DNA of 64,000 bases, taken from the NCBI RefSeq assembly GCF_030247195.1, contig NC_080671.1, positions 299,719,934-299,783,933 of the forward strand, written 5' to 3'. A program made the position numbers and the translations under genes. The notes beneath the pieces were generated by a model. That model did no database searches. It had not been told where the DNA came from and saw nothing but the letters and a program-made list of their open reading frames with translations. This stretch comes from Topomyia yanbarensis. Lineage: Eukaryota > Arthropoda > Insecta > Diptera > Culicidae. Of the stretch, positions 51,650-63,665 are shown one piece after another. The first letter of the stretch is position 1, and each line of letters opens with the position of its first letter.

Positions 51650-52958
51650 GCAACTTTTCCAGTCGTACAGTGTTGGTAGTACCTTTTCAAAAAATATTTG
51701 TTGAGTGTGATGAGTAATACGTCTTCTAATACCTCATCAGAGATTCCTGTTCGTAGATCAGACAAAAGCACTAAAAGCTCGTTCTACCGATAATTGGCTC
51801 GCGGGAGCAGCAAGTACCACTATTGCTACAGCATAAAGTTGAGGATGAGAAGATTTGCGAGCGGTCCAATGATTCCAAACATTGTAATCATGCGGCTGGC
51901 GTGGTTCTATTTCTAGCATTTTTAGTTGCTGTAGTAAAGGCGACGAAACTTTTGAGGAAGACGCACCCAACAATCCGCCGAACATTTCGGTTAAAAAATT
52001 GGTTGTATCGTCGAAGTCCGTACACTTAGAATCACTGCTTGTAGCGACTGGTGAGGATTCTGATGGTTTTAAAGATTGTATCCGGTCCCAGATACCAACT
52101 ATATAATTCTAAAAATGAAAATTGTATATATTTGAACACGTTGTTTCTTTTGGAACGATTACTATTTACCTGCACGTTATTTTTTTCTTCTGGTATAAAG
52201 ACTGTTGAGTTTAGAAAATTAAACCGGGGGTCTAAGTAGAGAGCTGATTTGAAGGCCATATTTTCTTTCAAAACGGCAATACGTCGATTCAGGGATTCCA
52301 GCAACGGTTCAGAAAATCTGTTATTCGCGAGTATTTTGATGTCCTTGATAGCTAATAGCCATTGCAAGTAAAATCCGAAAATGTTTGATCGTTGAGCTGC
52401 ATAAGTTTAGTAGTAACGTACAACGGTTTAAAGGCAGCTTCATACTCTTTCATGTACTCCCAATCTTCTTCGTCCATGGCTGAAATTTGCATAACAAGTA
52501 TGTATAAGTGTACGATGCAAAAATGTTTTAATCTAGATATGCAAAAGACAGTGGCACTTACAAAGTTCAGGAAATTGCTTGATTAGACTAGTGAAGAATG
52601 ATTCCTGCTGAATGATGCTCCTTATCATAACGTATTTACCACTCCATCTGGTGGGTGACCATAACGGAGGATACGATGCTTTGTTGACGTCGAAGGAACT
52701 TTTGTATTTGATCTTTTTTACACTTTTTACGAAGTTAGTGATGCATTTCACGTTAGGGTCTGTGTTTCAAACAACATCATTTAACGCTAGCTGTAACATG
52801 AGAGCAGCACATCGAATGATATTGAAATGTGTACTGAGTTCCGTCGTTAAAGCCTCTACTAGATCGTCTCGCCTAGAGTCGTCTTCCATTCCGTCCGACT
52901 GCATGTTACCATTGGATTGTATCGTATACGTAAAATGTTCCTGAACCGCACTCCACAA
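51650..52958 (-). pseudogene. hAT-superfamily transposase gene with two introns, broken
   Basis: Exon 1 (to 52,562) holds FNIIRCAALMLQLALNDVV, the hAT RCAAH-like motif with H replaced by L, an in-frame TGA (52,767-52,769), then SPTRWSGKYVMI (the hAT TRW motif). Intron 1, 52,561-52,480, has GTAAGT donor and TTTCAG acceptor and joins PEL to SMDEEDWEYM in phase. Exon 2 has a frameshift near 52,370 and includes ALYLDPRFNFL. Intron 2, 52,169-52,109, is GTAAAT...TTTTAG, phase 0. Exon 3 carries the C-terminal dimerisation domain (VWNHW, HPQLYAVAI, SQLSVERAFSA); a frameshift near 51,760 separates LSDLRTGISDEVLED. No N-terminal BED finger is found. Once a DNA-binding recombinase, now dead. Confidence 0.85.
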
Positions 52959-53029
52959 GTATCACGGGAGGAGGATATTTGTTAGTAAGTATATAAGTTG
53001 GATTCTACTCCTTTATTACCGACGCCAGA

Positions 53030-53121
53030 GAGGTGACTCCACTATCTGGACTAGATATCGATGCATCAACTCATGGACCGGGAATAAACCTTCCCTTCCG
53101 AAGGAAGACGTGGCCACAGAT
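53030..53121 (-). repeat. Possible retroelement 3'-tail fragment
   Basis: On the minus strand, CGTCTTCCTTCGGAAGGGAA followed by a CCCGGTCCATGAG segment and an AATAAAGGAG end. The TTCCTTCGGAAGG hairpin and AATAAA are reminiscent of 3' tails of mosquito LINEs/SINEs as I remember them. Low certainty. Confidence 0.35.
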
Positions 53122-53520
53122 TTTGAAGTAGAATACTTCTAACGTTTCAATATGGGGGTTCCTTTTCAAAAATTTCTGCTGAGATATTTTCCCAGTATTC
53201 AAACGCGACTAACTTCCGTTGTACTGATCGAAATCGCTATATTTTTGCTCTATCTGATCGGAAATATGTGCACGTATATTGTATTTGATCCCGTAAAATG
53301 TACGTCTATTATAGATAACGAAAATAATGTATTTTGTAAAGGTGGTAATTATCTGCGCTGATTGGTCCGTACAATTCAACCAAGCAGCGAGCGTTGCTAG
53401 GACTACCTCTTTTTTATCCATTGAACTTCGCCAGGTATAAAAACGGCACATAAGCGAAAATTCGCCAGTTTGCAGCTCAAACTCCGGTGGGAATATATTC
53501 AATGACTGTCACCAGCCATC
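53122..53520 (+). repeat. Second copy of the promoter-like segment of 34,308-34,790
   Basis: Shares GAAGTAGAATACTTCTAACG, TTTCAATATRGGGGT, CTATCTGATYGGAAATATGT, GCGTTGCT and the CCAAT (53,361) to TATAAAAA (53,436-53,443) spacing of 75 bp. Moderately diverged. Coding sequence does not follow; a TA MITE begins at 53,645. Confidence 0.75.
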
Positions 53521-53644
53521 ATTCCATCCAATGATGCACAGGCGTGGCGTGCATAAAATGATCAGAACACATCGCAGAAAAAGCAGAACGCTCTTTTTTA
53601 GGAGTTCAATACGTGGATTGCAAGTGTGCGCGTGCGAAGGAGTA

Positions 53645-54852
53645 GGGTGATGTGCCTATTATGGCAGTAGAGCCTATTGTGACCCTATTTCGTACCCCTT
53701 GGTTTCGAACCAAGCATATGAGATAATGACAATATCGATTTGGCTAAAACAGGTGTGCAAAAAAAGCTCAAGTTAATTTCTTTATTTGTTGTGCACATAC
53801 GTATTCAGAACTATCCACTAAATCCAACTTTTAATTAAAACAAAATCACCTTATTGAAATATTTGCTGATCCGCCTCACTCGCGTAGTGAACCGAAACAG
53901 GACGCAACGGCGCTTAGCAAAATAAACACTTTCGAGCCAGCATTTACCGCCTCATATCTCGTTATTCCGGCACAAATATATTAAATATTGCACTGATACA
54001 TACCTTTATTTTAGCTGGAGAACCTTTTTACGATTATTTCACTTTAAAAGCACTCGTCAAACACTAGAATAGGCCTAGTGTTATAATAGGATAAAACTAA
54101 ATACGGGGGTTCCTATTATTGGCATGTTTTGCTGATACACTACCACAATCAAAACCAACTTTTTGCATCCATCATACAGAAAAGAATCACCAGTGCGGCC
54201 AAACCAAAACATGAACTTGAAAACATAATGTTATGCAATTTCAGGTATAAGTAATCAATTATTTCAAGTTATTCAACTAATTGTTGATCGCAGATATTTT
54301 ATTTTCATCTGCACATACAATTTGGATCGGGAGGAAGTAATGTGTGATGTGAACTTTATATTCCAGTTGTTAACTTTCGCATGGTTATTTCCTGCATGCG
54401 CAGTTCTGGGCGCTCTTCTACTAACAGCTGATGAGTTTCTTTCGTGTGCGTAATGTTTACGTTTGTTTTGATCGGCTGAAAAAAGCAGAATAATTCGTTT
54501 TACACATCACGCGTTGGCGTCCATGATCTGGACACCTAGTTAGAATCGACGCAAATGAAATATGAGGCATTGCGTTTCAACTAGATTGTTTTTCGATGAG
54601 GTGGAAATCGGCACACCCATGAGGCGATAATTGGAACGTTCAGGTGGGAATAGATGCACAGAATAGAACATTTATTTTCATTTATGCTGAAAATTGAGAC
54701 AATTCTGCCAAATAAGCATTATACAGATGTTTAAGAAACAGTACATTGATACTTTATTCTGAAAAAGGTTATAGGTAATATGGCTTCTTTTTAAGTTGTT
54801 CAAAAAATAGTGCGACCCTCTCCATAATGGTGCCAAAATAGGCTCATCACCC
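53645..54852. mobile_element. 1.2-kb TA MITE (GGGTGATGNGCC family)
   Basis: Ends GGGTGATGTGCCTATT and AAATAGGCTCATCACCC, TA at 53,643-53,644 and 54,853-54,854. Longest of the three complete family members. No transposase frame. Confidence 0.85.
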
Positions 54853-54857
54853 TAGTT

Positions 54858-55245
54858 GAGTGCGAAAGACCCCGCTCTCTTGCTCTTTAAATTATGCGTG
54901 GCGGGCTCAGATAAATTCATCATTAAATGATGAAAAAAAAAAAAATTAACCAAATTTTGGTTAATTTTTTTTTTTGGTAAGCGATAGTACGATTGACGAT
55001 TTTAATAGCATTGTTTGTTGTGTTGTGTGAAGGAGATGATGGTGGCTTATTGGATACTGATATAATATGTTTCTGCCGTTGATTTGATACTCGGGGCACT
55101 CTGGGACAACTTTTTACATATCAATATGTATATGCTGCTATAAACACAGTTCAATTGTATAATTGCTGCATGTATGACGGGATTTGTACATCCACATTAA
55201 GACCGGTTTATTTTATGTTCATATAAATGAACATAAAAGTAATGT
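54858..55245 (+). repeat. Second copy of the 37,165-37,590 segment
   Basis: Shares CGCTCTCTTG, CTTTAAATTAT, AGATAAATTCA, GTGAAGGAGATGRTGKTGGC, TTATTGGATACTGAT and CATCCACATTA. It contains a palindrome of A and T runs around AATTAACCAAATTTTGGTTAA-like sequence (about 54,932-54,976). Confidence 0.75.
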
Positions 55246-55253
55246 CCTGGCAC

Positions 55254-55534
55254 CAGCGATACCAGATTTATAGACATGTCGGAATTTTACAGACTTTTGA
55301 TAGCCTCCTACAGACGTAGTTAGAAATCTACAGACTTTTTAAAGAGTAATAGTGTTTAGAAAAATTGTACTAGAATAACTGTATTCGACTACGAGTGATT
55401 CCTTCATTCTAATTTCAAACTATTTTTAAATTAATATTCTAGAGTAACTAGGATTTATACAACCATCTAGAGACATTTACAGACATTTTAATTATTCTTC
55501 TACAGAAATTTCATAAAAACATGTGGCATCGCTG
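55254..55534. mobile_element. 281-bp hAT-type MITE with perfect 8-bp TSD
   Basis: CAGCGATACCA and TGGCATCGCTG ends, flanked by CCTGGCAC at 55,246-55,253 and 55,535-55,542. The interior repeats TACAGAC (for example about 55,298 and 55,348). It interrupts the second copy of the duplicated block; the 37.6-kb copy lacks it, which is an empty-site control. Confidence 0.9.
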
Positions 55535-56500
55535 CCTGGCACTACATTCGTTGTTGGTTATAAACATACGTGGCAATTACAGGGTTATTGCGAAAACTTC
55601 ATGCTAAGAAACCTGCTTGGTGAAAGTTTGAACATATTATTTATAGGGCATTCGCCTTAACTCTCTAATGCTGACATTTCACACGCAGATGAAGCGCTGG
55701 CTCTTAACTGTAGAGTAAGTTCAATTTACAGTAAGTCCAAAAACTATTTGTTATCCGATTTGGCCCTTAATTTACTTTATTTGTACATGCCATACTTTAA
55801 AGTGGCCTATTTCTAAAAATATTCAGCAAGACGAATGCATTTTGATCCCACTATACATATGTGTAATGAAATATTCAATAATCAGGGCCGGTGAGTAATG
55901 TGAGTAGTAAAGGTAGTACTATCAACTTGAAAATAATCGAGTTGGTAATTATCCACTCGAAACTATAGAACAAACCCAACATTTGAATTTTGCCATGTAT
56001 GTGTCTCGGATGCACGTTTGAAATTTTCGAGGTATGACCAAGATTCCATTTGCACAAACGCGTCACGAGTGATTTATGTGACTGTAATGCAAGCGTATGT
56101 GGAGATAGATGGGGTAAAATACACCCCTAAGAAAATATAATCATAACTTGGATATATACCATCAATTGGGAGAATTTAATTAATGATTTCATTTAGCCAA
56201 CATTTTACTCTGAAATCACAATCGCTTTGCAAAATATTCAGGGACATGAAAAATATTCAATTTTTCAAAATCATTATAAATTGCTCTTTGAAAAATGGGC
56301 AGGGCAAAACGCACCTGTGCAGGGGTAAAATGCACCACAACAGCGGGGCACAATACATCAAAACAAATATCGAAATAGCTGGCTTTTAATGCAGAAGATG
56401 GCAAAAATTGCAGAATTCGAATTAACAGCCTAAGTGTACTCTACTTCACTTTGGTTATGTCTCTGACATTACCTACCCATTTTTTTCACCTCAGAAAAAT

Positions 56501-56582
56501 CTCAACGACCTCGGCAGGAATTGAACCCAGACCAACTGGAATGAGTGGCGGTCACACTTACCACTCAACCACCGGTGCCGTC
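56501..56582 (-). ncRNA. tRNA-derived SINE head (left-arm copy)
   Basis: Reverse complement of 62,918-62,999. It has pol III A-box- and B-box-like sequences (TGGTTGAGTGG and GGTTCAATTCC) but no convincing full cloverleaf, so it is a SINE or tRNA relic, not a functional tRNA gene. Confidence 0.65.
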
Positions 56583-58095
56583 AATGAAACATTTCTCACT
56601 TTCCAATAACAAAATTCACTGTATGGAGGTATTCAATAATGTATTGATTTGGTAGTTGCAAAAATACAGGAATACGTAAATAATACTAAAATAAATTATA
56701 ATTCCTCATTGAAGTATTAAGCAGGTATTGAAAAATGTCTCTTAAATACCGGCTTAATACCTCCATGAGGTATAATAATCAATTAATACCATGTTTTGGT
56801 ATGAATACCAAAAAATAGTATACTCGGGCGGCTATTTTTCCTAGTTGTGTATGGGTATCAAATTTCCTGCGCTAATAAGCCCGCGTTCAAAAATAGTATC
56901 TTTGGTCATATCGACCATTTTAATCAATGCAGAATGTCCCCGAGGAAGTGGTTGAAAAATAATACACAACCAAACAAATGAAAAAGAGGGTATCACACTT
57001 CTTGATTCTACAGTTATTGTTTACTATGTAGTGGTTAAGAAAACTATCTTGCTATCATTGATACGATCCATGCAAAAATTCCTTCATTTGTGGCCAAAAT
57101 CAAACATAATTCACGGTGTGTTTGGTAGAACGATTTTATTCGAAAAAAATCGGCATCGCTAAAACTTCAGCATGTGATAGAATGGGCTTTTCCCTTTCAT
57201 TTGAAAGTAAAATTAAAATATTCTGTCGGGGGCTCCAGAACAACTTTTTATTTTAAAGTTTTTTTGTTTGAAAACTTAGGTTTTTCAATAAAACTGGTTC
57301 ACATTTTTACCCCTAGGTAGTACTTTAGACATTTAAATATTACCAAAAGTGAGAATCTGATGGACAATTTCATTGTGTACAACTTTGTGAAAAACTACAT
57401 CGCGATCTAAAATCGCCAGAGAAAGATATTAAATTTTTATTAAAGTTTCTAGATTCGTACGGGGCCTATTGGTTTGTAAAAAATGGACTGCCTTATTTTA
57501 ACAGTGTGCTCATAAGAACCTGAATGCTAGCAAAGTCCCACCTTTAAGCGTAAAAACATAATTCCAGATTCCACCGTTTTATGCGCTCCAATGATATTTT
57601 AGGAGCTTGGAGATATATAGAAGAGTAGATAAAATTTGAACGAAATTAAGACTCTTTTGAAAGAGGCTGGGCAATGCAGCAAAATGAAACAGTTTTTTTT
57701 TTCTCTCACAGATATATTTGTTTCTTCTTTTTTTCTTCACTCATTCTGGAGTATGCTTGATATAATCTTGAATCAACCTTTTTGCTCGTTAGCATCTTGT
57801 GGAATATATTTGGCCTAATTTTTAACTTTATATTTCATCAAACTCGATTAGATATTCAGTCATTTGATTTGATTTCGATTGAGAATCCTGATTGACAGTT
57901 TCATGAAGGATAGAAAAATAATTCGATGAGATTTATGTTCAAGTTTGTTAACTTTTGGGAATCGTTGTATATTGAACAGAAATCGCAATAGTAAATGAGA
58001 AATAAAGGTTTTGTCTATTGTACGAAGATAGCGATCTCAATATAATAGTAGATGTAGAAAGTATCACCTTTACCCGAAAGACGTGTTGCTTTTAA

Positions 58096-58223
58096 CCCTT
58101 AAAGGCGCAAAGCAATATTTTTCAAATTTTCAGAAAATTGTCTAACAGTTTTAGTACGTTACTATGATAATTTTGAGATGGTTTTCGCAATGTTGTTTTA
58201 AAACAACATTGCGCATTTAAGGG
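58096..58223. mobile_element. 128-bp TTAA MITE, left-arm copy (piggyBac-type)
   Basis: CCCTTAAAGGCGCAA and its near inverse TTGCGCATTTAAGGG, directly flanked by TTAA (58,092-58,095; 58,224-58,227). The interior is AT-rich, with GTTGTTTTAAAACAAC near one end. Confidence 0.85.
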
Positions 58224-58408
58224 TTAATGTCTTCAGATTCTGAACTGAACTGGCAGCTCTGTCTTCTTGATATGTTGTCTTTGCTCTTGCATAACCTTAT
58301 CCTCTTCCTCTTATCCCATATTATGAGAGAAATCTTCAATAAACAGACTTGTATTATTACTTTGAGAATTTACTGAATGTATGGTCCAGCCTCAAATTGA
58401 ACGCTGTA

Positions 58409-59552
58409 GGGGAATGTGTTCGGTTGTCGGCATACTTTTGTTTTTGGCTCACAACATTATGTACTCCAATTGAACAATATATATGAATAAGCATACCAAT
58501 GGAAAGCTAGAGGCCTTAGCTAATAACTTATGAAAGAAATTAATTCATTCTGCCAACTTGAATTTTTTTTTAAATTTAGTAAAATGATAATTTTTCACCA
58601 TTTTGAAAAATGTGGTCGGTTGTCGGCACCCTAAAAAAATTTACTAAAAATAAAAAAATATGAATGATAATCATCAAGATTCAAAGGAAAAAGGAAATTT
58701 ATTCATTTAAACAACCAAAAAGGCATTATGAACATCATTCTTCATCATAACCACAATATGTGTATGTGAAAAACTAGTGCGAATATTACGCACTGTTAAG
58801 GCACTGACGGATCGCATTCACTGCAATTGAGTTAGTTTCAGGCAGTCCATTTTTTACCAAAGCTTCAGACAGATCAAATAGAGGTCAGCCAAATGAGGGG
58901 GGCTACAGGGTTAAAATCCTACCCCCCCCCCCCCCACACACACGCCAAATTGTCTGGTCGTGACAATCTGGTATATACAGTACTACCTAGCGGTGAAAAC
59001 ACGACCAGGTGGGCTTTCTTCATGTAAGTGTAAAACACTGAACCGGAAGTCGCCTTTCTGATTTTCAGAATGGTGCCAAAGATCGATCTCTGATATCTAT
59101 TCGCAAAGCCCGTTCCAAAATACGCATATTGATTAGGTTATTGAGAGTATTTGCCATGGGGTGCCGACAACTTAATTTAGTAACCTTTTTGCAAACCGAT
59201 CAAAAAAAATTGTGGCGAACATTTCGGTGCCATTCAATGCTGAATCACAAAATAGAATAAACTCACGTCGTAAATATTTAATGCGTACACTTTTTCGATC
59301 GATTTACTTCTTTCTATAACACTAAGCAAATCATCAAAAAAAAACTTTTAAGTAGAGTTTCACTTGTTCAAAAAATATATTGGTTGTAGAACAGAATATT
59401 CGAGTCTGTTTGCTTCAGCAATCGGCACATAAAGATCGTGCTAATATATAACACACAAATAATATTTATCAGAATGTCCATGTCTGGTTTCTATCAAAAG
59501 CTACATAGGGGTGCCGACAACCGACCAGTGCCGGCAACCGAACACTTTCCCC
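58409..59552. mobile_element. 1.14-kb TA MITE, left-arm copy (TIR GGGGAATGTGTTCGGTTGYC)
   Basis: Starts GGGGAATGTGTTCGGTTGTC and ends CCGAACACTTTCCCC, TA at 58,407-58,408 and 59,553-59,554. GTCGGTTGTCGGCA repeats occur just inside (about 58,615 and 59,515). A C tract at about 58,921 is mirrored by a G tract in the other arm. Confidence 0.85.
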
Positions 59553-59945
59553 TACAAAAACTAATGTATCGATGGTTTTTTTTGTTTTAGTGTTTCGGAT
59601 TCTCCTCGTCAGTAACTAGCACCATCTGGGTGTCCAGTTAGACTATGTATCTGAACTAGTACCCAGTGATGTCTCGATAGTAAGCACAGAGGTTCTGTTT
59701 GCCGACGAGGAATATGAACGGAAACTGTCTTTTGGTATAAGTACCAAACGCCTGGAATTATGCAAAACTCCCAAGTATAAGCCAGTGGTTTAGTGTTCAC
59801 GCAAGACGTGTGACTTTTTGGAATTTAGTGTCTAGCTAGTGCTAATTTGGGTACTAGTTCAGATACACCCAGATGGTGCTAGTTACTGACGAGGAGAATC
59901 CGAAACACTAAAACAAAAAAATCCATCAATATATTAGTTTTTGTA

Positions 59946-61092
59946 GGGGAAAGTGTTCGGTTGCCGGCACTGGTCGGTTGTCGGCAACCCTATGTAGCTT
60001 TTGATAGAAACCAGACATGGACATTCTGATAAATATTATTTGTGTGTTATATATTAGCACGATCTTTATGTGCCGATTGCTGAAGCAAACAGACTCGAAT
60101 GTTCTGTTCTACAACCAATATATTTTTTGAACAAGTGAAACTCTACTTAAAAGTTTTTTTTGATGATTTGCTTAGTGTTATAGAAAGAAGTAAATCGATC
60201 GAAAAAGTGTACGCATTAAATATTTACGACGTGAGTTTATTCTATTTTGTGATTCAGCATTGAATGGCACCGAAATGTTCGCCACAATTTTTTTTGATCG
60301 GTTTGCAAAAAGGTTACTAAATTAAGTTGTCGGCACCCCATGGCAAATACTCTCAATAACCTAATCAATATGGGTATTTTGGAACGGGCTTTGCGAATAG
60401 ATATCAGAGATCGATCTTTGGCACCATTCTGAAAATCAGAAAGGCGACTTCCGGTTCAGTGTTTTACACTTACATGAAGAAAGCCCACCTGGTCGTGTTT
60501 TCACCGCTAGGTAGTACTGTATATACCAGATTGTCACGACCAGACAATTTGGCGTGTGTGTGGGGGGGGGGGGGGGGGGTAGGATTTTAACCCTGTAGCC
60601 CCCCTCATTTGGCTGACCTCTATTTGATCTGTCTGAAGCTTTGGTAAAAAATGGACTGCCTGAAACTAACTCAATTGCAGTGAATGCGATCCGTCAGTGC
60701 CTTAACAGTGCGTAATATTCGCACTAGTTTTTCACATACACATATTGTGGTTATGATGAAGAATGATGTTCATAATGCCTTTTTGGTTGTTTAAATGAAT
60801 AAATTTCCTTTTTCCTTTGAATCTTGATGATTATCATTCATATTTTTTTATTTTTAGTAAATTTTTTTAGAGTGCCGACAACCGACCACATTTTTCAAAA
60901 TGGTGAAAAATTATCATTTTACTAAATTTTAAAAAAAAATCAAGTTGGCAGAATGAATTAATTTCTTTCATAAGTTATTAGCTAAGGCCTCTAGCTTTCC
61001 ATTGGTATGCTTATTCATATATATTGTTCAATTGGAGTACATAATGTTGTGAGCCAAAAACAAAAGTATGCCGACAACCGAACACATTCCCC
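59946..61092. mobile_element. 1.15-kb TA MITE, right-arm copy
   Basis: Mirror image of 58,409-59,552, TA at 59,944-59,945 and 61,093-61,094. Differs mainly by homopolymer lengths. Confidence 0.85.
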
Positions 61093-61277
61093 TACAGCGT
61101 TCAATTTGAGGCTGGACCATACATTCAGTAAATTCTCAAAGTAATAATACAAGTCTGTTTATTGAAGATTTCTCTCATAATATGGGATAAGAGGAAGAGG
61201 ATAAGGTTATGCAAGAGCAAAGACAACATATCAAGAAGACAGAGCTGCCAGTTCAGTTCAGAATCTGAAGACATTAA

Positions 61278-61405
61278 CCCTTAAATGCGCAATGTTGTTT
61301 TAAAACAACATTGCGAAAACCATCTCAAAATTATCATAGTAACGTACTAAAACTGTTAGACAATTTTCTGAAAATTTGAAAAATATTGCTTTGCGCCTTT
61401 AAGGG
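61278..61405. mobile_element. 128-bp TTAA MITE, right-arm copy
   Basis: Mirror image of 58,096-58,223, TTAA at 61,274-61,277 and 61,406-61,409. Confidence 0.85.
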
Positions 61406-62917
61406 TTAAAAGCAACACGTCTTTCGGGTAAAGGTGATACTTTCTACATCTACTATTATATTGAGATCGCTATCTTCGTACAATAGACAAAACCTTTATT
61501 TCTCATTTACTATTGCGATTTCTGTTCAATATACAACGATTCCCAAAAGTTAACAAACTTGAACATAAATCTCATCGAATTATTTTTCTATCCTTCATGA
61601 AACTGTCAATCAGGATTCTCAATCGAAATCAAATCAAATGACTGAATATCTAATCGAGTTTGATGAAATATAAAGTTAAAAATTAGGCCAAATATATTCC
61701 ACAAGATGCTAACGAGCAAAAAGGTTGATTCAAGATTATATCAAGCATACTCCAGAATGAGTGAAGAAAAAAAGAAGAAACAAATATATCTGTGAGAGAA
61801 AAAAAAACTGTTTCATTTTGCTGCATTGCCCAGCCTCTTTCAAAAGAGTCTTAATTTCGTTCAAATTTTATCTACTCTTCTATATATCTCCAAGCTCCTA
61901 AAATATCATTGGAGCGCATAAAACGGTGGAATCTGGAATTATGTTTTTACGCTTAAAGGTGGGACTTTGCTAGCATTCAGGTTCTTATGAGCACACTGTT
62001 AAAATAAGGCAGTCCATTTTTTACAAACCAATAGGCCCCGTACGAATCTAGAAACTTTAATAAAAATTTAATATCTTTCTCTGGCGATTTTAGATCGCGA
62101 TGTAGTTTTTCACAAAGTTGTACACAATGAAATTGTCCATCAGATTCTCACTTTTGGTAATATTTAAATGTCTAAAGTACTACCTAGGGGTAAAAATGTG
62201 AACCAGTTTTATTGAAAAACCTAAGTTTTCAAACAAAAAAACTTTAAAATAAAAAGTTGTTCTGGAGCCCCCGACAGAATATTTTAATTTTACTTTCAAA
62301 TGAAAGGGAAAAGCCCATTCTATCACATGCTGAAGTTTTAGCGATGCCGATTTTTTTCGAATAAAATCGTTCTACCAAACACACCGTGAATTATGTTTGA
62401 TTTTGGCCACAAATGAAGGAATTTTTGCATGGATCGTATCAATGATAGCAAGATAGTTTTCTTAACCACTACATAGTAAACAATAACTGTAGAATCAAGA
62501 AGTGTGATACCCTCTTTTTCATTTGTTTGGTTGTGTATTATTTTTCAACCACTTCCTCGGGGACATTCTGCATTGATTAAAATGGTCGATATGACCAAAG
62601 ATACTATTTTTGAACGCGGGCTTATTAGCGCAGGAAATTTGATACCCATACACAACTAGGAAAAATAGCCGCCCGAGTATACTATTTTTTGGTATTCATA
62701 CCAAAACATGGTATTAATTGATTATTATACCTCATGGAGGTATTAAGCCGGTATTTAAGAGACATTTTTCAATACCTGCTTAATACTTCAATGAGGAATT
62801 ATAATTTATTTTAGTATTATTTACGTATTCCTGTATTTTTGCAACTACCAAATCAATACATTATTGAATACCTCCATACAGTGAATTTTGTTATTGGAAA
62901 GTGAGAAATGTTTCATT

Positions 62918-62999
62918 GACGGCACCGGTGGTTGAGTGGTAAGTGTGACCGCCACTCATTCCAGTTGGTCTGGGTTCAATTCCTGCCGAGGTCGTTGAG
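62918..62999 (+). ncRNA. tRNA-derived SINE head (right-arm copy)
   Basis: A-box-like TGGTTGAGTGG at 62,929-62,939 and B-box-like GGTTCAATTCC at 62,973-62,983, about 33 bp apart, as in tRNA-derived SINEs. Followed by GAGGTGAAAAAAATGGGTAGG, so it abuts the GATGGGTAGGTAATGTC repeat. Confidence 0.65.
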
Positions 63000-63665
63000 A
63001 TTTTTCTGAGGTGAAAAAAATGGGTAGGTAATGTCAGAGACATAACCAAAGTGAAGTAGAGTACACTTAGGCTGTTAATTCGAATTCTGCAATTTTTGCC
63101 ATCTTCTGCATTAAAAGCCAGCTATTTCGATATTTGTTTTGATGTATTGTGCCCCGCTGTTGTGGTGCATTTTACCCCTGCACAGGTACGTTTTGCCCAG
63201 CCCATTTTTCAAAGAGCAATTTATAATGATTTTGAAAAATTGAATATTTTTCATGTCCCTGAATATTTTGCAAAGCGATTGTGATTTCAGAGTAAAATGT
63301 TGGCTAAATGATATCATTAATTAAATTCTCCCAATTGATGGTATATATCTAAGTTATGATTATATTTTCTTAGGGGTGTATTTTACCCCATCTACCTATA
63401 CATACGCTTGCATTACATTCACAAAAATCACTCGCGACGCGTTTGTGCAAATGGAATCTTGGTCATACCTCGAAAATTTCAAACGTGCATCCGAGACACA
63501 TACATGGCAAAATTCAAATGTTGGGTTTGTTCCATAGTTTCGAGTGGGTAATTACCAACTCGATTATTTTCATGTTGATAGTACTACCTTTACTACTCAC
63601 GTTGCTCACCGGCCCTGATTATTGAATATTTCATTACACATATCTATAGTGGGATCAAAATGCAT

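Larger units (their letters stand above)
55835..63665. repeat. Giant palindrome: inverted arms of about 3.8 kb, loop of about 180 bp
   Basis: Left arm 55,835-59,665, right arm 59,848-63,665, reverse complements along their whole length, from ATGCATTTTGATCCCA at the edge to CTGAACTAGTACCCA at the loop. Differences seen by eye are few: scattered substitutions, small indels, and a roughly 15-bp segment near 59,633-59,647 present only on the left. The arms contain a SINE head, a TTAA MITE and a TA MITE, each mirrored. The outer flanks are unrelated. No TIR-type ends or TSD, so it looks like an inverted segmental duplication rather than a transposon. An assembly artefact must also be considered. 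Confidence 0.93.

Noticed and set aside
62918..62999. Functional tRNA gene
   Set aside because: The A and B boxes fit, but I could not close a standard cloverleaf with a matching acceptor stem, and the sequence is embedded in repeats and duplicated in the palindrome. Treated as a SINE head.
55835..63665. Palindrome as a single foldback transposon
   Set aside because: The edges have no TIR-like conserved tip and no TSD, and the arms consist of several independent elements. An inverted duplication explains this better.
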